Below are positions 13,426 through 21,432 of a stretch of DNA of 64,000 bases, one piece after another. Under the pieces are notes generated by a model. It searched no databases. It saw only the letters and a list, made by a program, of their open reading frames with translations, and was not told the DNA's origin. The stretch comes from an uncultured Pelagibacteraceae bacterium. GTDB taxonomy: Bacteria > Pseudomonadota > Alphaproteobacteria > Pelagibacterales > Pelagibacteraceae. The translations under genes were made by a program, and so were the position numbers. Where the stretch lies: the NCBI GenBank assembly GCA_902571955.1, contig CACGDZ010000003.1:56954-120953 (forward strand), in the 5' to 3' direction. Each line of letters opens with the position of its first letter. Within the stretch, counting starts at the first letter, position 1.

Positions 13426-13942
13426 TTTTTTCTCTATAGGTATTTTTTAGTTGGGTGTAAGCCAATGTTATTAGTTTAAGTTTTTCTTCGTATTTTTTAT
13501 TTCCAGAATTCATATCAGGGTGAAATTTTTTCACAAGTAATTTGAATTTATCTTGTATTTTCTTCCACTTTAAACCTACAGAAACTCCCAATATTCCAAA
13601 AGCTTTTATATCTTTATGATCGAATTTAAATTGACGCATATGATTATAATCTCCATTTATTTTTTCTTTATCTAACTCATCTCTCAAAGTTGTATTCCAT
13701 AACACTTTAAAAAAATTATCTGAAGAGCTAAAGCTTTGTGTTGGTTTGTGCCAAGTCATGTCAGATTTTAAAAAATCCATTACTTGATCATCATTCATTC
13801 CTGAAAAATAGTTCCAATTTTTATTAAATTCTTTTACATGCTCAAGACAAAGCATTCTAAATTTTCTGCTATTATCTTTTTCAATCGGCGCCTTATATTC
13901 ACCTATTTCATTACAATTATTCCAGTCACAAATATTTTTCAT
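13409..13942 (-). CDS. J-domain (DnaJ-like) protein linked to cobST
   Basis: About 177 residues from the ATG at 13942. I prefer this start to the ATG at 13957 because the latter nearly touches the divergent bolA start. The N-terminal half has a small Cys/His-bearing segment ([10 protein letters not shown] ... CLEHV) that could bind metal. The C-terminal 65 residues form a J domain with the HPD motif in [10 protein letters not shown], needed to stimulate Hsp70. A J-domain gene before cobS-cobT is a common alphaproteobacterial arrangement. It may deliver substrates or partners to the CobST ATPase; this is inference. Confidence 0.8.
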   Translation of the reverse strand: MKNICDWNNCNEIGEYKAPIEKDNSRKFRMLCLEHVKEFNKNWNYFSGMNDDQVMDFLKSDMTWHKPTQSFSSSDNFFKVLWNTTLRDELDKEKINGDYNHMRQFKFDHKDIKAFGILGVSVGLKWKKIQDKFKLLVKKFHPDMNSGNKKYEEKLKLITLAYTQLKNTYREKIDTKS

Positions 13943-13959
13943 GATATATAATAACATAT
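13943..13959. promoter_or_regulatory. Tiny divergent intergenic region (J-domain gene / bolA-like)
   Basis: Only 17 bp of pure A/T-rich sequence (one C) separate the start of the minus-strand J-domain gene at 13942 from the plus-strand bolA-like ATG at 13960. It has TATAT/TATTAT runs that could serve as -10 boxes in either direction. If both genes have their own promoter here, each -35 region must lie inside the other gene and the mRNAs would be almost leaderless. Confidence 0.4.
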
Positions 13960-14220
13960 ATGGATATAAATGAGTTAATTACAATTGTAAAAAATAAATT
14001 ATTAAATGAAATAAATATTGAAAGTATAAATATTGAAGATAAATCTTTTCTTCATAAAAATCATAAAGGAAATCAAGAAGGAAAATATCATTTAAAATTA
14101 ATTATCGTTTCTCAAGAACTAAAAAAAATGAATAAAATTGAAAGTAATAAAAAAATTTATAAGATTTTAGATCAAGAATTAAAAGAATTTATTCACTCAA
14201 TCCAAATTTTAATTAATTAA
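13960..14220 (+). CDS. BolA/IbaG-family protein
   Basis: An 86-residue BolA-fold protein. Landmarks are SFLHKNHKG (equivalent of the H-x-GH-x-G loop), EGKYHLKLIIVSQE and the C-terminal IYKILDQEL..IHSIQILI helix-strand. BolA proteins pair with monothiol glutaredoxins to handle Fe-S clusters or act as regulators; alphaproteobacterial relatives affect iron control. The family assignment is solid but the exact subtype is not. It is divergent from the J-domain gene and its end overlaps aroB by 12 bp tail to tail. Confidence 0.85.
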   Translation: MDINELITIVKNKLLNEINIESINIEDKSFLHKNHKGNQEGKYHLKLIIVSQELKKMNKIESNKKIYKILDQELKEFIHSIQILIN

Positions 14221-15315
14221 AAATTTTTTCAGAAATAAATTCAACTTTTTTTTGGAGTATTGTTTGTTGAAAATTGGCTTACCAATTTTTTTTAACAAAA
14301 CTAAGTTAATTTTTTTTGAATTATTTTTTTTATCTTTGATCATAAAGGATAAAATCTTATTTAAATCTCTGATAGAAAAATATTTTTTTATAGAAGAAGG
14401 AAGACCAGAATTACCAATATGATTTATAATTAAATTGTATTCACTTTTACTAAGCATGTTTTCCTTAAAACTAAAACTCAGTGCCGTTTTCATTCCAAGT
14501 ATCACGGCTTCACCATGATTTAGTTTATGGCTGTACCCTAAGCTTGCCTCATAAGCATGGGCAAATGTATGGCCAAAATTTAATACTTTTCTTAATGCTA
14601 TTTCTTTTTCATCTTTTTCAACTACTTTTTTTTTAATTTTACAACTTTCATAAATTGCTTTTTCAATAAATGGAGAAGAAAGACTTAAAACCTTTTTAAG
14701 ATTTTTATTTAAGAAAATAAAAAATTTTTTATTATGAATTAATGAATGCTTCAATATTTCTCCATATCCACAAATTATTTCTCTTTTTGATAAAGATTTA
14801 AGAAATTGAATATCCGAGAGAACCAGTGACGGTTGATAAAAGCTTCCTATTAAATTTTTACCATGTTTAGAATTAACTCCAGTTTTTCCCCCGATTGATG
14901 AATCAACTTGAGCTAAAAGAGTTGTTGGAATATTTACAAATATAAGGCCCCTTTTGAAAAGACTAGCTGCAAAACCACTTACATCGCCTGTAATTCCTCC
15001 TCCTAAAGAAATTAAAACGTCATTTCTTGAAAAGTTTTTAATTAATAAAACTTCTAGAATTTTATTAACGCTATTAATATTTTTATTTTTTTCACGAGCA
15101 TTAAAAAATAACAGAAAGATACTTTTATTTTTAAAAGACCTTTTAATATTTGAGACAAATTTTTTTGGAACATTTTTATCAACAACAATCAAACATTTAT
15201 CAAAATGAATTGAATTTGATTTAAAAATTTTTGAAATGCTTGAGGTTAAATTTGAGCCAATAATTATTGGATATTTTTTGGTTTTGGTTACTACATTTAA
15301 TCTAGTTTGTTTCAT
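14209..15315 (-). CDS. aroB: 3-dehydroquinate synthase
   Basis: AroB converts DAHP to 3-dehydroquinate, step 2 of the shikimate pathway, using NAD and a divalent metal. The 368-residue protein shows the NAD-binding segment LGGGITGDVSGFAASLFKRG, IPTTLLAQVDSSIGGKTGVN, the metal ligand region with GHTFAHAYE, and KLNHGEAVILGM. It overlaps aroK by 14 bp, giving the common aroK-aroB operon, here transcribed in the minus direction. Confidence 0.96.
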   Translation of the reverse strand: MKQTRLNVVTKTKKYPIIIGSNLTSSISKIFKSNSIHFDKCLIVVDKNVPKKFVSNIKRSFKNKSIFLLFFNAREKNKNINSVNKILEVLLIKNFSRNDVLISLGGGITGDVSGFAASLFKRGLIFVNIPTTLLAQVDSSIGGKTGVNSKHGKNLIGSFYQPSLVLSDIQFLKSLSKREIICGYGEILKHSLIHNKKFFIFLNKNLKKVLSLSSPFIEKAIYESCKIKKKVVEKDEKEIALRKVLNFGHTFAHAYEASLGYSHKLNHGEAVILGMKTALSFSFKENMLSKSEYNLIINHIGNSGLPSSIKKYFSIRDLNKILSFMIKDKKNNSKKINLVLLKKIGKPIFNKQYSKKKLNLFLKKFLIN

Positions 15316-15814
15316 AAATTTTTACAACTTTATTTACTATTTCACTTTTAGTAAGATTATCACACTTTATCTCATATAAAGCTTTAGAATAAATGTTAGA
15401 TCGTTTCCTAATTAAATTAATTAACTCAGTATCGGTTGCATTAATCGTTAATGGCCTTTTTTTACTGTTTTTAATTCTATTTAACAATGTTTTGTCATCC
15501 CAATTAAGCCAAAAAGATAAATGATTTTTTAAAATCTCTTTCCTAATATTATTATTTGTAAAAGCTCCCCCACCAAGTGAAATCACAGTAGAGCTTAATT
15601 TAAGTTTTTTTAAAGTTATTTGTTCCTCAATTTTTCTAAAATAATCCTCACCCTTAACTTCAAAGATTTTTTTAATTGTAATGTTAAAATTTTTTTCAAT
15701 TTCTTTATCGATATCTACAAAATTTAGTTTTAATTTTTTAGCTACTAAGGTTCCAATAGAGCTCTTACCAGAACCCATCATCCCCAAAAAAACTAGATTT
15801 TCTTTTGATTTCAT
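15302..15814 (-). CDS. aroK: Shikimate kinase
   Basis: AroK phosphorylates shikimate with ATP. From the ATG at 15814 it is 170 residues, the usual size; an upstream ATG at 15877 would add 21 residues with no homology-like content and would run into the divergent gene. Seen are the P-loop GMMGSGKSSIG (about residues 12-22), the shikimate-binding D in NFVDIDKEIE, the SLGGGAF motif and the lid-region RPLT. It is co-transcribed with aroB. Confidence 0.94.
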   Translation of the reverse strand: MKSKENLVFLGMMGSGKSSIGTLVAKKLKLNFVDIDKEIEKNFNITIKKIFEVKGEDYFRKIEEQITLKKLKLSSTVISLGGGAFTNNNIRKEILKNHLSFWLNWDDKTLLNRIKNSKKRPLTINATDTELINLIRKRSNIYSKALYEIKCDNLTKSEIVNKVVKIYETN

Positions 15815-15871
15815 AAGTTTCTTTGTTAAAAAAACATAAATATGTCTTAATTTGAAAATATCTAAAAGTAT

Positions 15872-16054
15872 ATGCAATTCATTAAAAACACAAGTTCAGG
15901 CAAGGCAAGTATCATAGGGCTTGTGATTAAATCTATAATTGGATTAGGGGTTATTTTAGGTATTATTTTTTTTCTAAGTACAATTGATTTTCCTGCACCT
16001 AAAAAAGAAATTGAAAAAATTATTCCAAATGAAAATTTTAAAATTGTTAAATAA
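15872..16054 (+). CDS. Small single-pass membrane protein, unknown function
   Basis: A 60-residue ORF with a short basic N-terminus, one strong hydrophobic segment (about residues 14-40, rich in I, L, G and F) and a charged tail PAPKKEIEKI. It lies 57 bp from the divergent aroK start, and its last 26 bp overlap the likely start of the next, secreted protein. The tight overlap suggests a real coupled gene, perhaps a membrane partner of that protein. I do not recognise the family. Confidence 0.6.
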   Translation: MQFIKNTSSGKASIIGLVIKSIIGLGVILGIIFFLSTIDFPAPKKEIEKIIPNENFKIVK

Positions 16055-17792
16055 GAAAATTCTCTTAATTAAATTAGTTTGTCTTGTTTTTCTCACACCT
16101 GCTTTTGCAGAGGAGAAACCAATTGATATTTGGAACATACAAAAAAAAGATAATCAAGTTATTTCCGAAACAAATATTTCAAGTGAAAATTCTAGCGGCA
16201 CTACTCAGAATGGTGTTTACAAACTTCAAGCAAATAAACAAATAGATACAATTAAACTTGATAAAGAATTTTCGTCAAAAGAAATTAAAATTGTTGGATT
16301 ATATGATCCTAGTGAATATGGTCTGAGTATGGATATGTGGTCAAATTCTGATGGAACTAAATTAAAAAATTTATTTAAGAATATTAATAAGTTTAAACTT
16401 TCAGAGGATGCATCAGATATAATGCACATATCTTTATTGACTAATGCTTATTCTCCAACTCAAAACATTACAGAGCAAGAATTTATGAGTTTTAAATCTG
16501 ATTGGTTAATAAAAGATGCAAACTTAGAATTGATAGAAGAATATTTAATTAAAAATCAAATAATTAATTTACATCCAAATTTAACAAGATATTTAGTTGA
16601 TAGTTATTTATCAGAATCAAATTTAAAAAAACCTTGTGAGATTTTTTCTAAATACACAGAACCTATCCAAGATGAATATCTATCTAAATTTAATTTATAT
16701 TGTTTAATCAATTATGGAAAAAATGAAGAGGCACAACTAATCTTAGATTTAAAAAAAGAGTTAGGTTTTGAAGATGAATATTATGAAAATAAAATAAATT
16801 ATTTATTTGGATATTTAGATGAAGCAGATAAAGAAATATCAATAAACTCGATTTTAGATTTTCATTTAGCGCACAGAACTAATCCTGAATTTTCTTATGA
16901 ACCGAATGAAGACACACCTAAAATTATTTGGAAATATCTTTCAACTGCTAATTTACTTTTCAAAATTCAAGATATAGAAATTACGGATGTAGAAAAAATT
17001 TCTACAATAGAAAAAGCTGTCAATGATAAAAATTATTCTGAAGAGGAGTTATTCGAATTTTATAAAAAATTTCAATTTAATATAAATCAATTTTTAAATG
17101 CAAAAGAGGCATATAAATCTCTATCTTCAATCGAGGGACGAGCTCTTTTATATCAAAGAACTCTTTTAACTGAAGAACCAAAAATCAAATTAGAATTTAT
17201 AAAGATCTTAAAGGATCTATTTATATCTGATGAAATAGGTGATGCTTTTGATTTGGAATTAAAAAAATTTTTAGGTGAAATTAATGTTGAGGATGTGCCC
17301 TCAAATTTTACCACATTTTATAAAAGTAATCTAAACAAGAAAGAGACAGAAGAAAAAAAAATAAAATATAATAGTAAAATTTTACATCAATCAAAACTTA
17401 TAAATTATTTCAATGGGGACTATGCTAAATCTAAAATTGAAGAGGATTTAAATAAATTTTTAAAGAAAATTAAAAAAGATAAAAAATATTTTTTATCAAA
17501 AAAAGATATAATTTTTCTAGAGGCGCTTAAATCTGATGGAGTTGAAATTTCAAAAAAATATGACAGTCTGTACGAGGTAAAGCAATCAGAAATGCCTGCC
17601 GATATTCAAACAATGATAGACAATAATGAGATGGGTGCTGCATTGTTGAGAATTATTGAGGTAATTGGACCTGACAAAATTGAAAATATTGATGAAGATA
17701 CAGTTTATTTTATTATCAATACTTTAAATCAATTAAATGTTGATCTAATTAGAAATAAACTATTACTAAAAGTTCTTCCTTTAAAAGTATAA
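16029..17792 (+). CDS. Large secreted protein of unknown function
   Basis: From the ATG at 16029 this is 587 residues. It begins with a convincing signal peptide: a basic start, a hydrophobic core (IKLVCLVFLTP) and an AFA/EE cleavage site near residue 27. The rest is mostly alpha-helical, acidic and lysine-rich, with no catalytic motif I recognise; the helical-repeat feel of residues 130-560 could reflect TPR-like packing. It overlaps the preceding small membrane ORF by 26 bp and precedes def by 21 bp. It is probably periplasmic. The function is not known to me. Confidence 0.75.
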   Translation: MKILKLLNKKILLIKLVCLVFLTPAFAEEKPIDIWNIQKKDNQVISETNISSENSSGTTQNGVYKLQANKQIDTIKLDKEFSSKEIKIVGLYDPSEYGLSMDMWSNSDGTKLKNLFKNINKFKLSEDASDIMHISLLTNAYSPTQNITEQEFMSFKSDWLIKDANLELIEEYLIKNQIINLHPNLTRYLVDSYLSESNLKKPCEIFSKYTEPIQDEYLSKFNLYCLINYGKNEEAQLILDLKKELGFEDEYYENKINYLFGYLDEADKEISINSILDFHLAHRTNPEFSYEPNEDTPKIIWKYLSTANLLFKIQDIEITDVEKISTIEKAVNDKNYSEEELFEFYKKFQFNINQFLNAKEAYKSLSSIEGRALLYQRTLLTEEPKIKLEFIKILKDLFISDEIGDAFDLELKKFLGEINVEDVPSNFTTFYKSNLNKKETEEKKIKYNSKILHQSKLINYFNGDYAKSKIEEDLNKFLKKIKKDKKYFLSKKDIIFLEALKSDGVEISKKYDSLYEVKQSEMPADIQTMIDNNEMGAALLRIIEVIGPDKIENIDEDTVYFIINTLNQLNVDLIRNKLLLKVLPLKV

Positions 17793-17813
17793 AAATTATA
17801 ATAAAATCAAGTT

Positions 17814-18332
17814 ATGGCTATCAGAACTATAATAACAGAACCTAATAAATTGCTTAGACAAATTTCTAAACCAGTCAATGGCGTTGGAAAAGATGAACAA
17901 AAATTGATGGATGATATGCTTGAGACAATGTATGACGCAAATGGAATTGGTCTCGCAGCAATACAAGTTGGTGTACCAAAGAGAATTATTGTAATGGATA
18001 TAAGTAAAGATGAGACTAAAAAAGAGCCAAGATATTTCGTAAATCCAGTTATTAAAAATAAAGACACAGAAAAAGCAACTTATGAGGAGGGATGTCTTTC
18101 TGTGCCAAATCAGTTTGCAGAAATTGATAGACCTTGCAAGTGTGAAGTAGAATATCTTGATTATCATGGAGAAAAGAAATTGCTAAAGGCAGATGGTCTT
18201 CTTGCAACATGTATTCAGCATGAAATGGACCATTTAGAGGGGATACTATTTATTGATTATCTTTCAAAATTAAAAAGGTCAATGATAATTAAAAAATTAT
18301 CTAAGAAAAAATCTACAGCAGCAGTTCTTTAA
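17814..18332 (+). CDS. def: Peptide deformylase
   Basis: Def removes the formyl group from nascent N-terminal Met. The 172-residue enzyme has all three signature motifs: GIGLAAIQVG (motif 1), EGCLSVP (motif 2, Cys metal ligand) and HEMDHLEG (motif 3, two His ligands and catalytic Glu). It is immediately followed by fmt (2 bp gap), pairing formylation with deformylation as in many bacteria. Confidence 0.97.
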   Translation: MAIRTIITEPNKLLRQISKPVNGVGKDEQKLMDDMLETMYDANGIGLAAIQVGVPKRIIVMDISKDETKKEPRYFVNPVIKNKDTEKATYEEGCLSVPNQFAEIDRPCKCEVEYLDYHGEKKLLKADGLLATCIQHEMDHLEGILFIDYLSKLKRSMIIKKLSKKKSTAAVL

Positions 18333-18334
18333 AT

Positions 18335-19258
18335 ATGCTAAAGAAAATAGTTTTTATGGGTACACCCATGTTCGCTGTTCCAATTTTAAAATCACTTTAT
18401 CAAAATGGATATCCTATTTCTTGCGTTTATACACAACCACCTCAAAAATCTAAAAGAGGTCAAAAAATTAACAAGTCACCAATCCAATTAATTTCAGAAA
18501 CTTTAAACATAGAATTTAGAACACCAAATTCATTAAAAGAAAATTTAGAGGAATTAGAGTATTTTAAATCTTTAGAGGCAGATTTAGTAATAGTTGTTGC
18601 TTATGGTCAAATTATACCCAAGTCATATTTAAATTTAACTAAAAAAGGATTTATCAATATACATGCATCTATTCTTCCAAAATGGAGAGGTGCTGCTCCT
18701 ATTCAAAGATCAATTATGAATTTAGATAAAGAGACAGGAATTAGTATTATGAAAATAGGAGAGGAACTAGATACAGGACCTGTATGTAATATTTATAAAA
18801 TTAATATTGAAAACAATTTAAACGCTGAAGATATTAATGAAAAGCTATCAAGTTTGGCTGCAGAGAAAATTTTAGATAATATCGATGATATATATGAGGA
18901 TAAAGCAAACTTTATAGAACAAGATCACTCATCAGCGACATACGCACCAAAAATTCAAAAATTAGAGGGGCAGATTAATTGGAAAGAAGATGCTAAAATT
19001 ATAATTGGTAAAATAAATGGACTTTATCCAGTTCCAGGAGCTTATTTTATGTTTAGTGGTGAGAGATATAAAATACTAAAAGCAGAAATTGGACAAGCAC
19101 AAGGAAAACCAGGTGAGGTTTTATCTGAACACTTAGAAATTTCATGTGGAGATAAAAAATCAATAAAAATTAAAGAAATACAAAGACAAGGAAAAAAACC
19201 TCAAAGTATTGGGGAATTTGTTTTAGGAACACAAATTAAAAAGGGTTCATTTTTATAA
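18335..19258 (+). CDS. fmt: Methionyl-tRNA formyltransferase
   Basis: Fmt formylates initiator Met-tRNA using 10-formyl-THF. The 307-residue protein shows the N-terminal start KIVFMGTPMFAVPIL, the catalytic region INIHASILPKWRGAAPIQRSI with the N-H-D type active site completed by D in GEELDTGPV, and the C-terminal OB-like tRNA-binding domain from about residue 205. It shares one base with truA at 19258, so def-fmt-truA are likely one operon. Confidence 0.97.
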   Translation: MLKKIVFMGTPMFAVPILKSLYQNGYPISCVYTQPPQKSKRGQKINKSPIQLISETLNIEFRTPNSLKENLEELEYFKSLEADLVIVVAYGQIIPKSYLNLTKKGFINIHASILPKWRGAAPIQRSIMNLDKETGISIMKIGEELDTGPVCNIYKINIENNLNAEDINEKLSSLAAEKILDNIDDIYEDKANFIEQDHSSATYAPKIQKLEGQINWKEDAKIIIGKINGLYPVPGAYFMFSGERYKILKAEIGQAQGKPGEVLSEHLEISCGDKKSIKIKEIQRQGKKPQSIGEFVLGTQIKKGSFL

Positions 19259-19998
19259 TGAATAGATACCAAATACTTATTGAGTATGTAGGGACAAATT
19301 TTAGAGGTTGGCAAATTCAAAAAAAGGGCCCAACAATCCAAGGATTAATTCAAGAAAAATTATCAAAATTATTAAAAGAAAAAATTATTTTACATGGTCA
19401 AGGAAGAACTGATGCAGGGGTTCATGCATTTGAGCAATCTGCACACTTTGATTGCAAAAAAAAAATAACCGATAAAATTAAATTTTTAAAATCCATTAAT
19501 CATTTTTTAAATTTAAAGGACATTGCAATTAAAAATATTAAAAAAAGAAATAATAAATTTCATGCTAGATTTTCAGCAAAACAAAGAATTTATAAATACT
19601 TTATTTTTAATCAAATAAGTCAACCAATAATTGAAAAAAATAGAGCATGGCATGTTCGAATGCCTTTAAATTTAGAATTAATGAAAATGGGTGCAAAAAA
19701 GTTATTGGGAACCAATGATTATTCAACTTTTAGATCTTCTAGCTGTAATGCAAAAAGTGCAATTAAAACAATTAAATCAATAAATATCAAATCGTCAAAA
19801 AATAAAATTGAATTTCAATTTAGTTCTCAATCTTTTTTGCAACATCAGGTTAGATCTATGGTTGGTTGTTTAAAATACTTGGGAGAAAAGAAATGGGATT
19901 TGAAAACATTTGAAAAGAGATTTAAATCAAAAAAAAGAACACTGTGTGCTCCCCCAGCACCACCAGTTGGTTTATTTTTATTTAGAGTTCTTTATTAA
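19258..19998 (+). CDS. truA: tRNA pseudouridine(38-40) synthase TruA
   Basis: TruA makes pseudouridine at positions 38-40 in the anticodon arm. The 246-residue protein starts RYQILIEYVGTNFRGWQIQ and has the catalytic Asp in GQGRTDAGVHAFEQ. It ends with the LQHQVRSMVG and PPAPPVGLFL motifs. Its last 21 bp overlap the SET-domain gene on the opposite strand. Confidence 0.97.
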   Translation: MNRYQILIEYVGTNFRGWQIQKKGPTIQGLIQEKLSKLLKEKIILHGQGRTDAGVHAFEQSAHFDCKKKITDKIKFLKSINHFLNLKDIAIKNIKKRNNKFHARFSAKQRIYKYFIFNQISQPIIEKNRAWHVRMPLNLELMKMGAKKLLGTNDYSTFRSSSCNAKSAIKTIKSINIKSSKNKIEFQFSSQSFLQHQVRSMVGCLKYLGEKKWDLKTFEKRFKSKKRTLCAPPAPPVGLFLFRVLY

Positions 19999-20469
19999 TT
20001 TATTTTTATTGCTCATAGAAAACTTTTTATTTATTCGCCATCTAGACTCAGCTCTTACAATATAGCCACAACAGTTTTTTGATTTACATTTACAGGGAAA
20101 TTGTTTGTAGTTTTCATCATAACCAAATCCATAATCACATGTAAATTCTTCACCTTTTTTAATGTTTTTGATTGCCTTAACCCAAACTTTCAATCCCTTT
20201 CCATCATAATCACAATTATTATCACAAGAATGATTAATTAAGCCAGCAGTATTCCAAGAAAAATCTCCATCTAGATCGTATCTTTTATTTATTGTAAATA
20301 AATATATCGGTTTACTATTATCGTACTTATCAGAGTCTTGTGTTTGTTTTTTTGTTATAAGTTTTCCAACATAGTCAATTATTTTAGTTCCCTCTTTAAT
20401 GTCACGAGTTGCATAAAGTCCTCTACCATTATTATCAATTCCAGATTTTTTTATTTTATATAACTTCAT
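19978..20469 (-). CDS. SET-domain protein (putative lysine methyltransferase)
   Basis: A 163-residue SET domain, a fold best known from eukaryotic histone-lysine methyltransferases but also found in bacteria. Visible are GRGLYATRDIKEG (residues 15-27), the SAM-binding INHSC (78-82), FTCDYGFGYDE (109-119) and a Cys-rich post-SET region CKCKSKNCCG (126-135) that would bind zinc with Cys82. All core residues look intact, so I expect activity, perhaps on a ribosomal or DNA-associated protein; the substrate is unknown. It overlaps truA tail to tail and lies downstream of an HDAC-family gene. Confidence 0.85.
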   Translation of the reverse strand: MKLYKIKKSGIDNNGRGLYATRDIKEGTKIIDYVGKLITKKQTQDSDKYDNSKPIYLFTINKRYDLDGDFSWNTAGLINHSCDNNCDYDGKGLKVWVKAIKNIKKGEEFTCDYGFGYDENYKQFPCKCKSKNCCGYIVRAESRWRINKKFSMSNKNKLIKNSK

Positions 20470-20502
20470 GAAAATTTTTATTTAGAGTTTTCTCAAGAAT
20501 TA

Positions 20503-21432
20503 TCAATGAAATTCTAAAAGAGCATCAACATGTCTTTTAGTACTGTCTCGAAGTGCATTTAGATCATAACCACCCTCTAAAATTGAAACAACTTTTCCAT
20601 TACAAAATTTTTTAGAAGCTTCTAATATTCTTTTGGTAATAGTAAAATAATCCTCTGTTTTTAAATTAAATTGACCAAGAGGGTCATCCTCATGGGCGTC
20701 AAAACCAGCGCTAATCAATATAAACTCTGGTTTAAACTTTGCTAATTTTTTTAGTGCACGGTCGAATGCGTTTAAGTATTCATCTGAGCTTATGCCAGCT
20801 GGCAAAGGTATATTAAAGATATTGTTAAACTTCCCTTTTTCTTGCTCCGAACCAGTTCCTGGATAGTAGGGATATTGGTGAGTTGATATAAAAAGAACAT
20901 TTTCATTTTCATAAAAAATGTCCTGTGTTCCATTACCATGATGTACATCAAAATCTATTATGGCAACTTTCTTATATTTATATTTTTTCAACAAATAATT
21001 TGCACCAATGCTCACTGAATTTAAAATGCAAAAACCAGCGGCCTTATTTTGTGAGCTATGATGTCCAGGAGGTCGAACACCACAAAATGCATTTCTAAAT
21101 TCTTTTTTTTCTAATCCATCAATTGCAGTAATTATTGATCCAACTGCATCAAAAGTCGCATCTTTGCTTCCAGGTGAAATGATTGTATCACCATCAAGTG
21201 AAGAAAAACCTTTTTTTGGAAAAGAACTTTTTACTAAATTTAAATAATTTTTTTCATGTGTCATTAAAAGAATATCATCTGAAACTTTAGTTGGTTTCTT
21301 CCATAAAAGATTTTTATTATTATATTTTTTAAAATTTTCTTCTATGACAGATACTCTTGCTATTTGTTCTGGATGACCAGGACCTGTATCATGATTTTGA
21401 GATGTATTTGATGTAATTAAACCAGTTTTCAC
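20503..21432 (-). CDS. Histone-deacetylase-family amidohydrolase
   Basis: A 309-residue zinc hydrolase of the HDAC/AcuC/acetylpolyamine amidohydrolase superfamily. It keeps RPPGHH (residues 120-125), the zinc and catalytic segment DFDVHHGNGTQ (160-170) and a later AGFDAHEDDPLG motif with the second Asp ligand. Bacterial relatives deacetylate acetyl-lysine proteins, acetylpolyamines or other amides; the sequence alone does not say which. It overlaps dapE by 4 bp and is followed by the SET gene after a 33-bp gap. Confidence 0.88.
   Translation of the reverse strand: MKTGLITSNTSQNHDTGPGHPEQIARVSVIEENFKKYNNKNLLWKKPTKVSDDILLMTHEKNYLNLVKSSFPKKGFSSLDGDTIISPGSKDATFDAVGSIITAIDGLEKKEFRNAFCGVRPPGHHSSQNKAAGFCILNSVSIGANYLLKKYKYKKVAIIDFDVHHGNGTQDIFYENENVLFISTHQYPYYPGTGSEQEKGKFNNIFNIPLPAGISSDEYLNAFDRALKKLAKFKPEFILISAGFDAHEDDPLGQFNLKTEDYFTITKRILEASKKFCNGKVVSILEGGYDLNALRDSTKRHVDALLEFH

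Noticed and set aside
15984-16028. Upstream start for the secreted protein
   Set aside because: It would bury the signal peptide behind 15 extra residues; the ATG at 16029 gives a standard signal sequence.
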